The notes under the pieces are model-generated. The model was not told where the DNA came from. It saw only the letters and a program-made list of their open reading frames with translations, and did not search any database. 64,000 nt of DNA. Source: Zeugodacus cucurbitae. Lineage: Eukaryota; Arthropoda; Insecta; Diptera; Tephritidae. The stretch lies in the NCBI RefSeq assembly GCF_028554725.1, contig NC_071667.1, forward strand, positions 36,165,501 to 36,229,500. The letters run 5' to 3'. This document shows, one piece after another, positions 33,607 to 43,088 of this stretch. A program made the translations under genes and the position numbers. The first letter of the stretch is position 1. Every line of letters starts with the position of its first letter.

Positions 33607-34808
33607 AAAATGCAGAGATATCTTAATGAAACTTGGAACACATGTTCCTTGGCACCCTTAGGAGGTTCCTTTCGAAAATGTGCAAAATCGGTCCACTGCC
33701 ACGCCCACAAAATGGCGGAAACCGAAAACCTATACAGTGTCATAACTAAGCCATAAATAAAGTTATAAAAATGAAATTTGGAACATAAGATCCCACTAGG
33801 GAGGGGCACATTTGGATGTAATTGTTTTTGAAAAGTGGGCGTAACCCCGCCGCCAAATATGTTTTTTGTATATAACTCGCAAACCAATAAAGCTATATAA
33901 ACCAAACTTTCTGCAGTCGTTTATTTTAGCCAAAAATGAAAGAAATCGGATAATAACCACGCCCACCTCCCATACAAAGGTTAGGTTGAAAATTACTAAA
34001 AGAGCGTTAACTCACTAACGAAAAACGTCAGAAACACCAAATTTTACATAAGAAATGGCAGAAGGAAGCTGCACCGAGATTTTTTTACAAAATGGAAAAT
34101 GGGCGTGGCGTCGCTCACTTATGGGTCAAAAACCATATCTCAAGAAGTAGTCAACAGATTTCAATGAAATTCGGTATATAACACTTTATTGACTCCCTGA
34201 TGACACGGGTGGAATATGGTTCACAACTACGTCTCCTTCCCAAATAACTCAATTTTGAATTCTTTTGATTCGTTCAAATGAAGATAGCGGAATAAAACAT
34301 TACACAAATACTGTATTTGAGATGTGACATCACTTGTGGAAAAATTTTCAAAATCGGAACATGACTTTTCAAGGCCCCTGACATCGAACATGAAGAACTC
34401 AGTGCCTAAGGGTAATAGTGTAATTTTTCACCGAAAATATAGGTAAATCCCTCAGATATTTCAATGTAATTCATTCCCTCTGAATTTTTTTCTTATAACA
34501 GTTTCTCTCTGTACCTGAAATGGTAAAAGTCGGGTCATAACTTCCCGCAGATCCCATATACCTAATTATAAGTAATATTAAATTAAGTGAGCGTATAGTC
34601 TTCGATACATTGTATTTTGGTGGTGAAAACGAGTGAAATCGGTTTAGGAATTACCTCAGTCCCCATATACTATTTATGATGATTTTCGTTATTCGATTGA
34701 ACTTTATACCGAATATATGGGTCGAATTGTGTTATCTTTATAAAATTACATCAATAATTTTAAGTATAAAATGTTCGGTTACACCCGAACTTAGCCTTTC
34801 CTTACTTG
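33607..34808 (+). repeat. DINE-1-like repeat, copy 4 (complete 3' end)
   Basis: 5'-truncated; starts GAGATATCTTAATGAAACTT. Carries CCACTGCCACGCCCACAAAA (33693), CACGCCCACCTCCCATACAA (33958), AATGGGCGTGGCGTCGCTCA (34096) and TTTTTCACCGAAAATATAGG (34423). The 3' terminal hairpin is GTTCGG-TTACAC-CCGAAC (34773-34790), followed by TTAGCCTTTCCTTACTTG. Confidence 0.75.
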
Positions 34809-35047
34809 TTTCTTTAAAATGGTTTTTATATTTTCTTACATTTTGACTTTTAAATATACTTACTTGTTAAACTTTGTTTATGCATTTTATAAGTAGGAAT
34901 TTCATTGAACTAAAATTGTAAACAATGAACAGCCGTTTGTGTAAAAATAAGCAAATAACCATACATAGGATGTTCACGGAGCATAGAGGTTATTTTTAAT
35001 GTAATAATCACATAACCCAATAACCACCTAATCGTGAACAGCCTAAT

Positions 35048-35227
35048 TATTTCAATTAGCTCAAGCTGCTAAGCAGTTCTTGTTGCAGTAACACTATCAT
35101 TAGCTTTCTATATCATACTTAAACTAAGAAACAGAAATTCATTCTTTATCCCATCAATAATAGTTTATCCACAGCTTTCCGTAGCCAATAATTCTTAAAG
35201 AGCGAGCCGCTGGTGCTTAAGAAGGGG
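35048..35227 (+). promoter_or_regulatory. 3' untranslated end and polypurine tract of Gypsy G1
   Basis: TAAGAAGGGGG at 35217-35227 directly precedes the AGTTATCAC start of the LTR, the expected position and composition of an errantivirus polypurine tract. Confidence 0.65.
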
Positions 35228-35677
35228 GAGTTATCACAGCTAGAGTAGCAAATAAAATTATAACAACAACAACAAAGCTGACGTAGCTTTCAAAATATAC
35301 AAAAAAAAGTTTGTTGAACTATAATCAGAAATACAATTCAGCAAAATTCTGCAAATAAACAATATCATTTGTTGTTTAATAAAGTTCATTTCCAAAAATT
35401 ACAACAACAACACATTTCGTCGGCACTAAACCAGAGCGGAAGCCGTCGCAATAAAGGCTGTTTCTCGATCAAACTGAAGTTTGCTGTGATTATTGTTTAG
35501 GTTAGCATTATTGAGTATATAGAAATAAGTACTAGTAAGTACGAATATGTACATATGTAAGTTTATAGTAAATAAGCTAAATTTTTTATAAAAAGAAATG
35601 TTTTCAATACAGAAATTGAGTTCAATTTTGCAATTCAAAACAGCGTGTCATTGATTATACGGTGGCGACCATTAAGT
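35228..35677 (+). repeat. 3' LTR of Gypsy G1
   Basis: 450 bp, starts AGTTATCACAGCTAG and ends CGACCATTAAGT. Aligns by eye with 22761-23191 along its length but with many differences and indels (for example (AAC)n near 35263), so the insertion is old. Followed by TGTA (35678-35681). Confidence 0.75.
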
Positions 35678-35681
35678 TGTA
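35678..35681. repeat. Target site duplication TGTA, right, of Gypsy G1
   Basis: Partner of 22757-22760. Confidence 0.65.
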
Positions 35682-35862
35682 TATACCAGAATGAGAAGAA
35701 TTGAAATCAGGGCCCGAATCGCGGCAGTCGTGAGCGAGAAAGTAATCGTATCGAGTGAAATTTCGTAACGTGTCAAGCGTGAGAAAAGACGAGAAAAACG
35801 CTATTAGTATTTTAAATCATTTACATATTCAGGAAGTGGTTTAGACTGACCAATGAGTAATA

Positions 35863-36806
35863 AAGGGTGATTTTTTAAGAGCTTGATAACTTTTTAAAAA
35901 AAAAAAACGCATAAAATTTGCAAAATCTCATCGGTTCTTTATTTGAAACGTTAGATTGGTTCATGACATTTACTTTTTGAAGATAATTTCATTTAAATGT
36001 TGACCGCGGCTGCGTCTTAGGTGGTCCATTCGGAAAGTCCAATTTTGGGCAACTTTTTTGAGCATTTCGGCCGGAATAGCCCGAATTTCTTCGGAAATGT
36101 TGTCTTCCAAAGCTGGAATAGTTGCTGGCTTATTTCTGTAGACTTTAGACTTGACGTAGCCCCACAAAAAATAGTCTAAAGGCGTTAAATCGCATGATCT
36201 TGGTGGCCAACTTACGGGTCCATTTCTTGAGATGAATTGTTCTCCGAAGTTTTCCCTCAAAATGGCCATAGAATCGCGAGCTGTGTGGCATGTAGCGCCA
36301 TCTTGTTGAAACCACATGTCAACCAAGTTCAGTTCTTCCATTTTTGGCAACAAAAAGTTTGTTAGCATCGAACGATAGCGATCGCCATTCACCGTAACGT
36401 TGCGTCCAACAGCATCTTTGAAAAAATACGGTCCAATGATTCCACCAGCGTACAAACCACACCAAACAGTGCATTTTTCGGGATGCATGGGCAGTTCTTG
36501 AACGGCTTCTGGTTGCTCTTCACCCCAAATGCGGCAATTTTGCTTATTTACGTAGCCATTCAACCAGAAATGAGCCTCATCGCTGAACAAAATTTGTCGA
36601 TAAAAAAGCGCGAAACACATTTCGAACCGAACACTGATTTTGGTAATAAAATTCAATGATTTGCAAGCGTTGCTCGTTAGTAAGTCTATTCATGATGAAA
36701 TGTCAAAGCATACTGAGCATCTTTCTCTTTGACACCATGTCTGAAATCCCACGTGATCTGTCAAATACTAATGCATGAAAATCCTAACCTCAAAAAAATC
36801 ACCCGT
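35863..36806 (-). mobile_element. DD41D mariner-like element ('rosa' type), internally deleted
   Basis: 944 bp with inverted ends AAGGGTGATTTTTT (35863-35876) and AAAAAATCACCCGT (36793-36806), flanked by TA on both sides. Minus-strand transposase has the first Asp in ILFSDEAHF, the second in FQQDGATCHT and the third in DLTPLDYFLWG, with 41 residues between the last two. That spacing defines the DD41D group, known from Ceratitis rosa. Confidence 0.8.
35970..36692 (-). pseudogene. DD41D transposase, N-terminal DNA-binding part deleted
   Basis: Start region MNRLTNEQRLQIIEFYYQ is visible at about 36692-36640 in one frame, but after VRNVFRA it is joined out of frame to RQILFSDEAHF near 36600. The rest of the helix-turn-helix region is lost. 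The catalytic C-terminal part (about 200 codons, WGEEQPEAVQELPMHPEK through HLNEIIFKK) is open and retains all three Asp residues. It cannot make active transposase. The same peptide would be annotated as a short DDE transposase gene by automated tools. Confidence 0.82.
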
Positions 36807-36929
36807 TATATGCACTTATACAGCTACAAAATATATTTATAGACATACATATCTACATATTTTCTCAATTAAAAGGAGATTGTGGATATTCTTTTTAACC
36901 TAGGTGTTTCACAGCATATAGAATAATAA

Positions 36930-37068
36930 TTTTGACTCTGAGCCAAGTACGGTTAGAACGAACCATTGGTTTACTGAAGGGCCGGTGGAAAATTCTCAGC
37001 AGTGCCGCATTAAGCCGGCGCGGGGGGGAATACGATCCTAAGGAATTGTTGCTGATAATCGTCTTAGC
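36930..37068 (+). pseudogene. PIF/Harbinger-like transposase scrap
   Basis: RLERTIGLLKGRWKILSSAA and RRGGEYDPKELLLIIVLAG match the C-terminal part of HARBI1-type transposases (ERT.G.LK.R and YDP...LI). About 45 codons only. It runs in frame directly into non-LTR RT sequence at about 37069, producing a chimeric 133-codon frame. Confidence 0.5.
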
Positions 37069-38910
37069 CGGAAGGATTCCCAGAATTTCTCCAATGCGCA
37101 AAGCGCTCTCACGTATGGAGACGGCTATCAGACACAAAGAATATGCAGCGGCAACCTTTATTGATAGATTGAATAGATTCGAAGTTGAGTCCATCCTTAA
37201 GTATCTTGTGTTCGGACTTCTCTGCGATAGAACGATCGTGGCGGAATTGGGCATCGTTCAGGTGCTCCGCGTTGTAAGCAGGGGTACACCCAGGGAGGAG
37301 TTCTCTCACCTCTCATCTGGATCATGGCCGTAGACGACCTTCTGGGAAAGCTTAAGGAAATCGGATGCCGGGTGATTGCCTATACAGACGACGTGGTTCT
37401 CATGGCTGAAGGTAATAGTTCAAACACAGAAAAACGTACCGCCCGTCCGTATTTGTCGCGCGTAGCAACCAAAATTTATCAAAAGTTATTTATTTTATTA
37501 TTTAAAAATAATATAATTGGACTTTAAATTTTTGTTGTTTTGAGAAATTTTTAAATATTTTAAAGTTTATTTTTTAATTAATACAAAATATCAGTACTGG
37601 TAACCCTGCTGTGAGAGACTCGAGAAGTAGAAGCGGCCGACTCTTCTCTACGGGAAAAATCCAAATGACTAGAATATCTGCCTTAGCGTACGGTAGAAGC
37701 GGGCGGTAGCAGCGGTGATGACTGTTCATTTACATTGAAATCTCATAAGACAGGTCGTTTCAGTTCTCTCCGTCTACGGGTTTACGTCGTTCACTGTTTG
37801 AACTATAAATCTTGCTGTCGTAACTAGTTGGGCTTTGACAACGGTGTTTCTGTAAATCTGAGCTAGTTCTTTTTACCAGAAGATACAAGATACCGGTAAC
37901 ATCTCTACCGTCGATGGGTGGAGTTTGCCTTCACCCCGCAGACAACGTTAAGTACTTAGGTGTTGTCTTGGACAAAAAGCTTTCTTGGAAAGCCAACATT
38001 GCAGAAAGAGCAAAAAAAGCATCGGTTGCCCTGTATTTTTCTAGAGGAGCCATCGGTAAAATATGGGGCTTCTGACCAAAAGTTGTTCTTTGGTTATATA
38101 AAACAATAGCCAGTTCTACAATGTTCTACGGAATTCACGTGTGGTGGTGCTGAAAAGATTTCAACAGCTAAAACGCACTGAATTTCCTACTGTATATAAC
38201 ACCCGTGGACATATCCGGAAGCTGTATGGCCGCAAAAATCAGGCTCAGAGAGGCTGGGCATATAAGGGAGTGCGTCCCTGGGCCCTCTAGAATCCTCGGG
38301 CGCTTCGAGAGGTGACAATCCACTCTGATAGTAGAGCGGCGATATTAACCTTAAGCTCGACATCTGTGCGCTTCAGCCTAAAGGATTGCTAGTCTTCGAT
38401 ATCATTTGCATCGGATCACTTCGCAATCATACTAGTTTGGGTGCCTGGCCGCAGCGGAATCCCAGGAAACTGCACGGCTAATGATTGGAAAAAATTAGGA
38501 GCATCGTTATCCTCTTGCAAATTACCTCTGGATGAATGCTGGACAGTCACTAGCATCTATTCTGTCGCTAGATCCTTCTGGTCCAAAGTAAATCGGAAGA
38601 GGTCAAAAGAACTCCTCAGCCTCAGCAAGGTCAATCTAGCAGTCATAGCAGTTCTAACTGGTCATTGTGCTATCGGGATTCACGCGGTCAAACTAAAATT
38701 TTTACGGGATGGTAGCTGCAGAAGCTGCTTAGAAGAGGATGAGGAAGAATCCTTCAAACATATCCGTTTGCAATGCTCTGCTTTTGCGAGATCTAACCTC
38801 TGCAAATTTGTGGGATTCGAGGCACTTTGTCGATCCTTAAATTTAAGTGAGGGGGTGAATTTTATGTTATCACAAAGAACTGTTCTCAATTGTCTAATCC
38901 GGCACTAATT
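37069..38910 (+). pseudogene. RNase H-bearing non-LTR retrotransposon remnant (RT + RNase H)
   Basis: RT pieces: AAATFID near 37148 (palm Asp), LCDRTIVAELG near 37222, VVSRGTPREE near 37272, WIMAVDDLLGKLKEIGC in another frame near 37320, and catalytic AYTDDVVLMAEG near 37380. An unrelated AT-rich insert lies at about 37440-37840. Later KYLGVVLDKKLSWKA near 37955, RNase H pieces TIHSDSRAAILTL near 38310 and VWVPGRSGIPGNC near 38430, and the zinc-knuckle end CRSCLEEDEEESFKHIRLQC near 38718. R1/LOA/I group; frames broken many times. Confidence 0.7.
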
Positions 38911-39620
38911 CTAAGTAATGATAAAAGAAGTCGGCATAGACGTGAAATGGCAAAATTCGGCCATCTATGTGCAGTGTTGCATAACATGTGCATATAATGT
39001 AAAAATTCAACATATTGCAGATATTGTGTAAATGAAAACAATGATAAAAATAATACGGAAAATAAGAGTTATAACGTTTAACAAATAACTAACGAGTGAT
39101 ATTTTGATTCCTTCGTACAAACGAGAAGTCATTATCGAATGACGTAATTTCAAATTCCGAAAGTGCATATTCGATAACGAGTCCCGCGATTGGGGCTCAG
39201 GATGTCTGTTGTATGTTCGTTTGAGCCGTAAATCTATCTTCATGAGATATTATTCATATTACAAAGAAAATTTATTCAGCCTGAAAAGCTTTCTTTTGGT
39301 ACTGAATTTCTATTCAGTTTTTTCTCTCAGGCAGAACTTTGTTAAGTCCTTACTACTGACTTGTATAATGAAAACTATATGGACTACAATAAGAAATATT
39401 TTTTCGTTGCCTGCTTGATATAGAATACTCAGCTACAACTGTTGTTACACAAATTTCAGAACTACGACATAGAAATTAAATAGTAATACAAGAATAAATG
39501 TATTACATATTTATAAATGTTCAGCTTTAATGTAAACTTCATGTGACATGATGAGGTATTTCCATGAATATTAATTTTAAAACGAAAGAAAAATTCTTAT
39601 CATTAATTTCGGGTGAATCA
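38911..39620. other. Non-LTR 3' region and AT-rich spacer
   Basis: No coding support. It starts as the 3' untranslated part of the preceding element; its end is not defined. Confidence 0.35.
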
Positions 39621-39630
39621 AACCTTATAC

Positions 39631-39955
39631 TATGTTTACATATAACAAGATTATTTCCATTTACAAGCTTAACCCTATAATCTGTAATTAAGAAACGAGA
39701 TTTATCATACAAAATTTCTCTCTTGATAATCCGAGATTATAAAATTATCTCGTTTTATACAACTCGATTTTCGGTGTTATTACTAGTTTTATCGATAATT
39801 TTGCGAAGAAGAGGAGAAATGACAAATGAAAATGTAAACAAAAATGGCCGACAGCGAGAGAAATATGTGTAATAAAACAACAAATATAAAACATTATGTA
39901 CACGGTTAGATTATTGAACGAGCTTAAAACGAGATTATTTTCATATGTAAACATA
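39631..39955. repeat. Small MITE-like unit
   Basis: TATGTTTACATAT at 39631-39643 and the exact complement at 39943-39955 delimit 325 bp, with partial similarity beyond (AGATTATTT on both inner sides). Non-coding. No family assigned. Confidence 0.4.
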
Positions 39956-39992
39956 CTATTTCATTCGAATTTCGGACTTTTGTGACACATAT

Positions 39993-40265
39993 TTTTATAC
40001 TCTCACTAGTAGTTGCTAAGAGAGAATAATTATTTGTTCATATAACGGTTGTTGTTGTAATAAAACAACGAGATAGATATAGGGTTATATACATACATAC
40101 ATCATAATGATCAGGATGACGAGACGAATATTTCTGTCCTTTCGTCCGTACGTGCAACGGATAACTTGAGTTTCATAGCAAAAATGGGATTTCGTTCTAA
40201 AACTTATGTTTTGATCCATGCAAAATCTGTCAAACGAAATCACATTTTTCGCTGAAAACTTACAT
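39993..40265 (+). repeat. DINE-1-like repeat, copy 5, 5' portion
   Basis: TTATACTCTCACTAGTAGTTGCTAAGAGAG-like palindrome at 39997-40025, CATATAACGGTTGT near 40040, GATCAGGATGACGAGACGA near 40108, and a decayed (GTCC)n near 40135. Confidence 0.6.
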
Positions 40266-40714
40266 TCCACTCATTATATACAAACCTATACAAACTTTTG
40301 TCTAACATGATTTAATCGGCGCCCCAAGTTCCTTTATTATACCTAATAGGATTAATTGTTGTTTGTTCAACTTTTCTATCTTTTTTGCAAGGCGAAGGTG
40401 CTGCGTTGGAAGGGTCTCGATCAATTCTCTTGAAGAATAAGCGTTGCGCAAGACATTTATCTAGCTTTTCAAAGCCAATATCTTCATTATTAAAATTTAA
40501 AGAATAAATATTAAAGATTCTAAAGCATACCATTCTCGTTGCTCAAAACTTAAACAAACAAATAAGTTTGTGAACTATCAATGAAAACGTATCGAAAACA
40601 CATGATGTCGGTCAGAACGACTTTGGTTCCACAATCCACAAATTGTGTTTTCAAGATGTTTTCAATGTCGGCCCGAACGTAGTATCTTGTATCTTGACGT
40701 AATTTTTACGCATG
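40266..40714. other. Insert within DINE-1-like copy 5
   Basis: A minus-strand frame of 73 codons (40533-40312) is open but matches nothing I recognise. It contains FEKLDKCLAQRLFFKRIDRD. Not called as a gene. Confidence 0.3.
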
Positions 40715-41036
40715 TTCCTTGAAACCATTGTCACGTTCACAGAATGGCAAAACCGAAAACTTAGAAAGTGTCGAAACGGAGCCATAAACAATGTTATGAG
40801 ATAGTTATTTGGTACAGATAATCACACTATGGAGGGGCATATTTGGATATAATTTTTTTGGGAAAGTGGGCGTGGAACCAATGAAGATAGCGAAATAAAA
40901 CGTTACACAAATATTGTATTTAAGCTGTGGCATCACTTGTGGAAAACTTGTCGAGATCGCACTATAACTTTTCAATGTCCCTGATATCTAACATGAAGAA
41001 TTCAGTCCCTAAGGATAATCACTTGTAATTTTTTCG
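40715..41036 (+). repeat. DINE-1-like repeat, copy 5, 3' portion
   Basis: TTGAAACCATTGTCACGTTC, GAGGGGCATATTTGGATATA (40835), GGGAAAGTGGGCGTGG (40860), then a jump to CCAATGAAGATAGCGAAATA (40879). A large internal deletion and no 3' hairpin. Confidence 0.6.
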
Positions 41037-41189
41037 ATTTAAGATTTAAGATTTCACGCCTTGTTTTTAAAATAATACCTACTATCGATCGATCGATGCA
41101 TCGTAATATTCGTAAGCGGATGATAGGCGCGCGCGCGCCCGCACGTGTCAGTCACCGCTGATGACTGACCTAAAGTTGAAACAAAAGAG

Positions 41190-41810
41190 CGAGGCGAAAG
41201 CTCAGCCAGAGAACTTAAAGATATAGAGAAGGTCCAAATTGGAGTCGTAAGCCATCTGAAATTATGTCATTGTTTTTCCTTACAAGTCGATGAAAATACA
41301 GACATTTCCGATAATGCCAATCTGATACGTTTTGTACTATTATTATGATAATACTATTTATGAAGAGTTTTTGTTCTGTAAATCTTTGCCACACGAACGA
41401 CCTCCGAAGAAATATTTAACTTGATTATTGATTATATCAACAAAAATAACATTGAATGGAAGAAGTGTGTGGGATTAAATAGTGATGGCACACGAGCAAT
41501 GTCAGGAATTCGTACTGGACTTTATCCAAGGATAAAAGCCATAGCTCCGGAATGTGTATGGACCCACTGTATATAGGGAAGCATTAGCCGTCAAAAAATG
41601 CTTTTACACCTGACAGCAAGGATGCAAGAGTGTGTACAGTTCATTAACTTCATAAAATCTCGTCGACTTTCCTCAAGATTGTTCTCTGTTTTGTGCAAAG
41701 AAATGGGAAGTGATCACGAACATCTTCTTTCACACTGTGAGGTGCGATGGCTGTCAAGAGGTAATGTCCTAAAAAGGCTTATTGAATTCAAAGAAGAAGT
41801 AAAAGTTTTT
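41190..41810 (+). pseudogene. hAT (Buster/ZBED-like) transposase, first part
   Basis: Readable across frames: FSLQVDENTDISDNANLIRF near 41277, IEWKKCVGLNSDGTRAMSG near 41453, a CVWTHC...REALAVKKM segment near 41557-41600, and FINFIKSRRLSSRLFSVLCK with HCEVRWLSRGNVLKRL near 41643-41780. These are core blocks of domesticated and active Buster-type hAT transposases (ZBED5/SCAND3-like). The C(x)SDG.AM and H..HREAL blocks contain catalytic-core residues. The frame is broken several times and interrupted at 41811. Confidence 0.75.
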
Positions 41811-41841
41811 GAAGTTATACTTCTTATACGAGTTCGGAAAA
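41811..41841 (+). repeat. 31-bp direct repeat, left
   Basis: Begins GAAGTTATACTTCTTATACG. Repeated at 42725-42755 with one mismatch, 914 bp away. Starts exactly where the hAT coding sequence breaks. Confidence 0.65.
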
Positions 41842-42573
41842 GGTTGCGATAATTGTTGCGCAACAGCAACATTATGCATAAACATACATATGTACATGTT
41901 TATATGTCATTGATCAAACACACAAACTTACATTTGTATATGCGTGCACGTAAGTTTTTCAACCACCATAAATCAAAAGCAATGTTAACAAAAACAACAA
42001 GCGCCAAAAATTTATGTCGATATGTTTGCATGCTCATACATATTCATACATATTTACGACAAGCCGATTTTCTACCAACAGCGCATTGTTGCGTCGCTTT
42101 GGCATTGCGCAGGCGGCCATCAATTTTTCGACACATCAAGCTTTACAGAGACGTTTCAAGTGATCCCTCCGTAATTATAAATGAGCAAAATATGTTTGGG
42201 ATATAAATATAAATGTATTTAAATATTCTACTAATATATGATGCCAAATATTAATGTACTACAAGTGTACATATTTACTCACATATGAATGTAAACAAAT
42301 TTGCGAACATTATGCGTATGGTTCTTTTGATTTTTTTCTTTCGTTTCTGTTTCATTTCTGCGAATTCTCAACCAGTTTATGTGACTTTTGGTTGAAATTA
42401 TCTGCGTTTGCCGTTGAAAAGTTAAGACTATGCTTCACGGGATCATTTCTTGTAGTCAGTCTTCATTTACTTTCTTTGCAAATCGAAAGTAATACTTTTG
42501 GTTGGTAACATATTCACATGTGTATGTATAACCATATTCATATGTGTATGTACCACATAATAATCTTAATCTT

Positions 42574-42682
42574 AAGGTTGTGAGTTCGAGCCTCACCCGG
42601 GGCATTAATTTTTTTATTTATTTCAATAAAATTAAATTTTTCAAATTTCTTAAGGTTGTGGGTTCGAACCTCACCCGGGGCA
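42574..42682 (+). repeat. Two tandem tRNA 3'-half-like units
   Basis: Units 42574-42604 and 42652-42682, 78 bp apart, each read AAGGTTGTG(A/G)GTTCGA(G/A)CC followed by TCACCCGGGGCA. This is a T-arm (5-bp stem, TTCGA loop) plus the 3' strand of an acceptor stem and discriminator A. No D-arm, anticodon arm or 5' acceptor strand is present, so neither is a tRNA gene. An AT-rich stretch ending in AATAAAATTAAATTTTT-like sequence follows each. Possibly derived from a tRNA-related SINE or a tRNA fragment; the acceptor strand is reminiscent of arginine tRNA, from memory only. Confidence 0.55.
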
Positions 42683-42724
42683 TTAAATTTTTTATTTTTT
42701 ATTTCAATAAAATAAAATTTTTTT

Positions 42725-42755
42725 GAAGTTATACTTCTTATACGACTTCGGAAAA
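42725..42755 (+). repeat. 31-bp direct repeat, right
   Basis: Partner of 41811-41841. Confidence 0.65.
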
Positions 42756-43088
42756 ATGTGTACGCATATGTATGATTGTATTTCAAATGATCAATTGAAG
42801 AAATGATTCTACGACAAAAGGAGGAGGAGGACGACTATTGATACGGTATACGCGAGAAATGTAGATAAATTAGATATAAGACATTTCATATCGTATTTTA
42901 GTTATCATAATCCAATTGTAAATATTATAGATATCAATCCGTCAGAACCCAGAAATGATAATTGATTTGGATTTTGGTTTATAAAATGTGAATAATAAAT
43001 TTATAAAATGTGAATTTAAGAAAGTGTCTCTCGCTAGTTTTCTTTTATACAAAATGATATGCATTTCTTGGAATATCACTAAGAAGTA

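Larger units (their letters stand above)
33099..35045 (+). mobile_element. TIR DNA transposon remnant carrying a DINE-1-like insertion
   Basis: Ends GGCTGTTCACGAT (33099-33111) and ATCGTGAACAGCC (35033-35045) are perfect complements, and similarity extends inward (GGCGGTTATCGAGTTATGTG versus the complement near 35005-35030). TA lies on both sides (33097-33098, 35046-35047), and TTA/TAA if one more base is counted. Without the inserted DINE-1-like copy it is about 0.75 kb. TTA flanks with GG... ends could fit PIF/Harbinger, and TA could fit Tc1/mariner; undecided. Confidence 0.6.
22761..35677 (+). mobile_element. Gypsy/errantivirus-type element G1 with nested insertions
   Basis: 5' LTR 22761-23191, leader, gag from 23830, protease, RT, RNase H, integrase to about 29300, polypurine tract 35218-35227, and 3' LTR 35228-35677. 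Nested inside are RTE copies B and C, a foldback repeat, and a TIR element carrying a DINE-1-like copy. No envelope remnant is recognisable between integrase and the 3' LTR. All frames carry stops or frameshifts. The extent is supported by LTR similarity and by the TGTA duplication. Confidence 0.75.
41811..43086. other. Sequence inserted in hAT transposase, first half
   Basis: A block of about 2 kb (41811-43835, including the mariner at 43089) separates two parts of one hAT transposase. No ORF of known type in this half. It contains the duplicated segments at 41811 and 42725 and two tRNA-like units. Confidence 0.5.

Noticed and set aside
40312..40533. 73-codon minus-strand frame
   Set aside because: No recognisable motif, no neighbours supporting it, and it lies inside a dispersed repeat.
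42574..42682. tRNA gene pair
   Set aside because: Only the T-arm and 3' acceptor strand are present; no anticodon arm or D-arm can be folded upstream.
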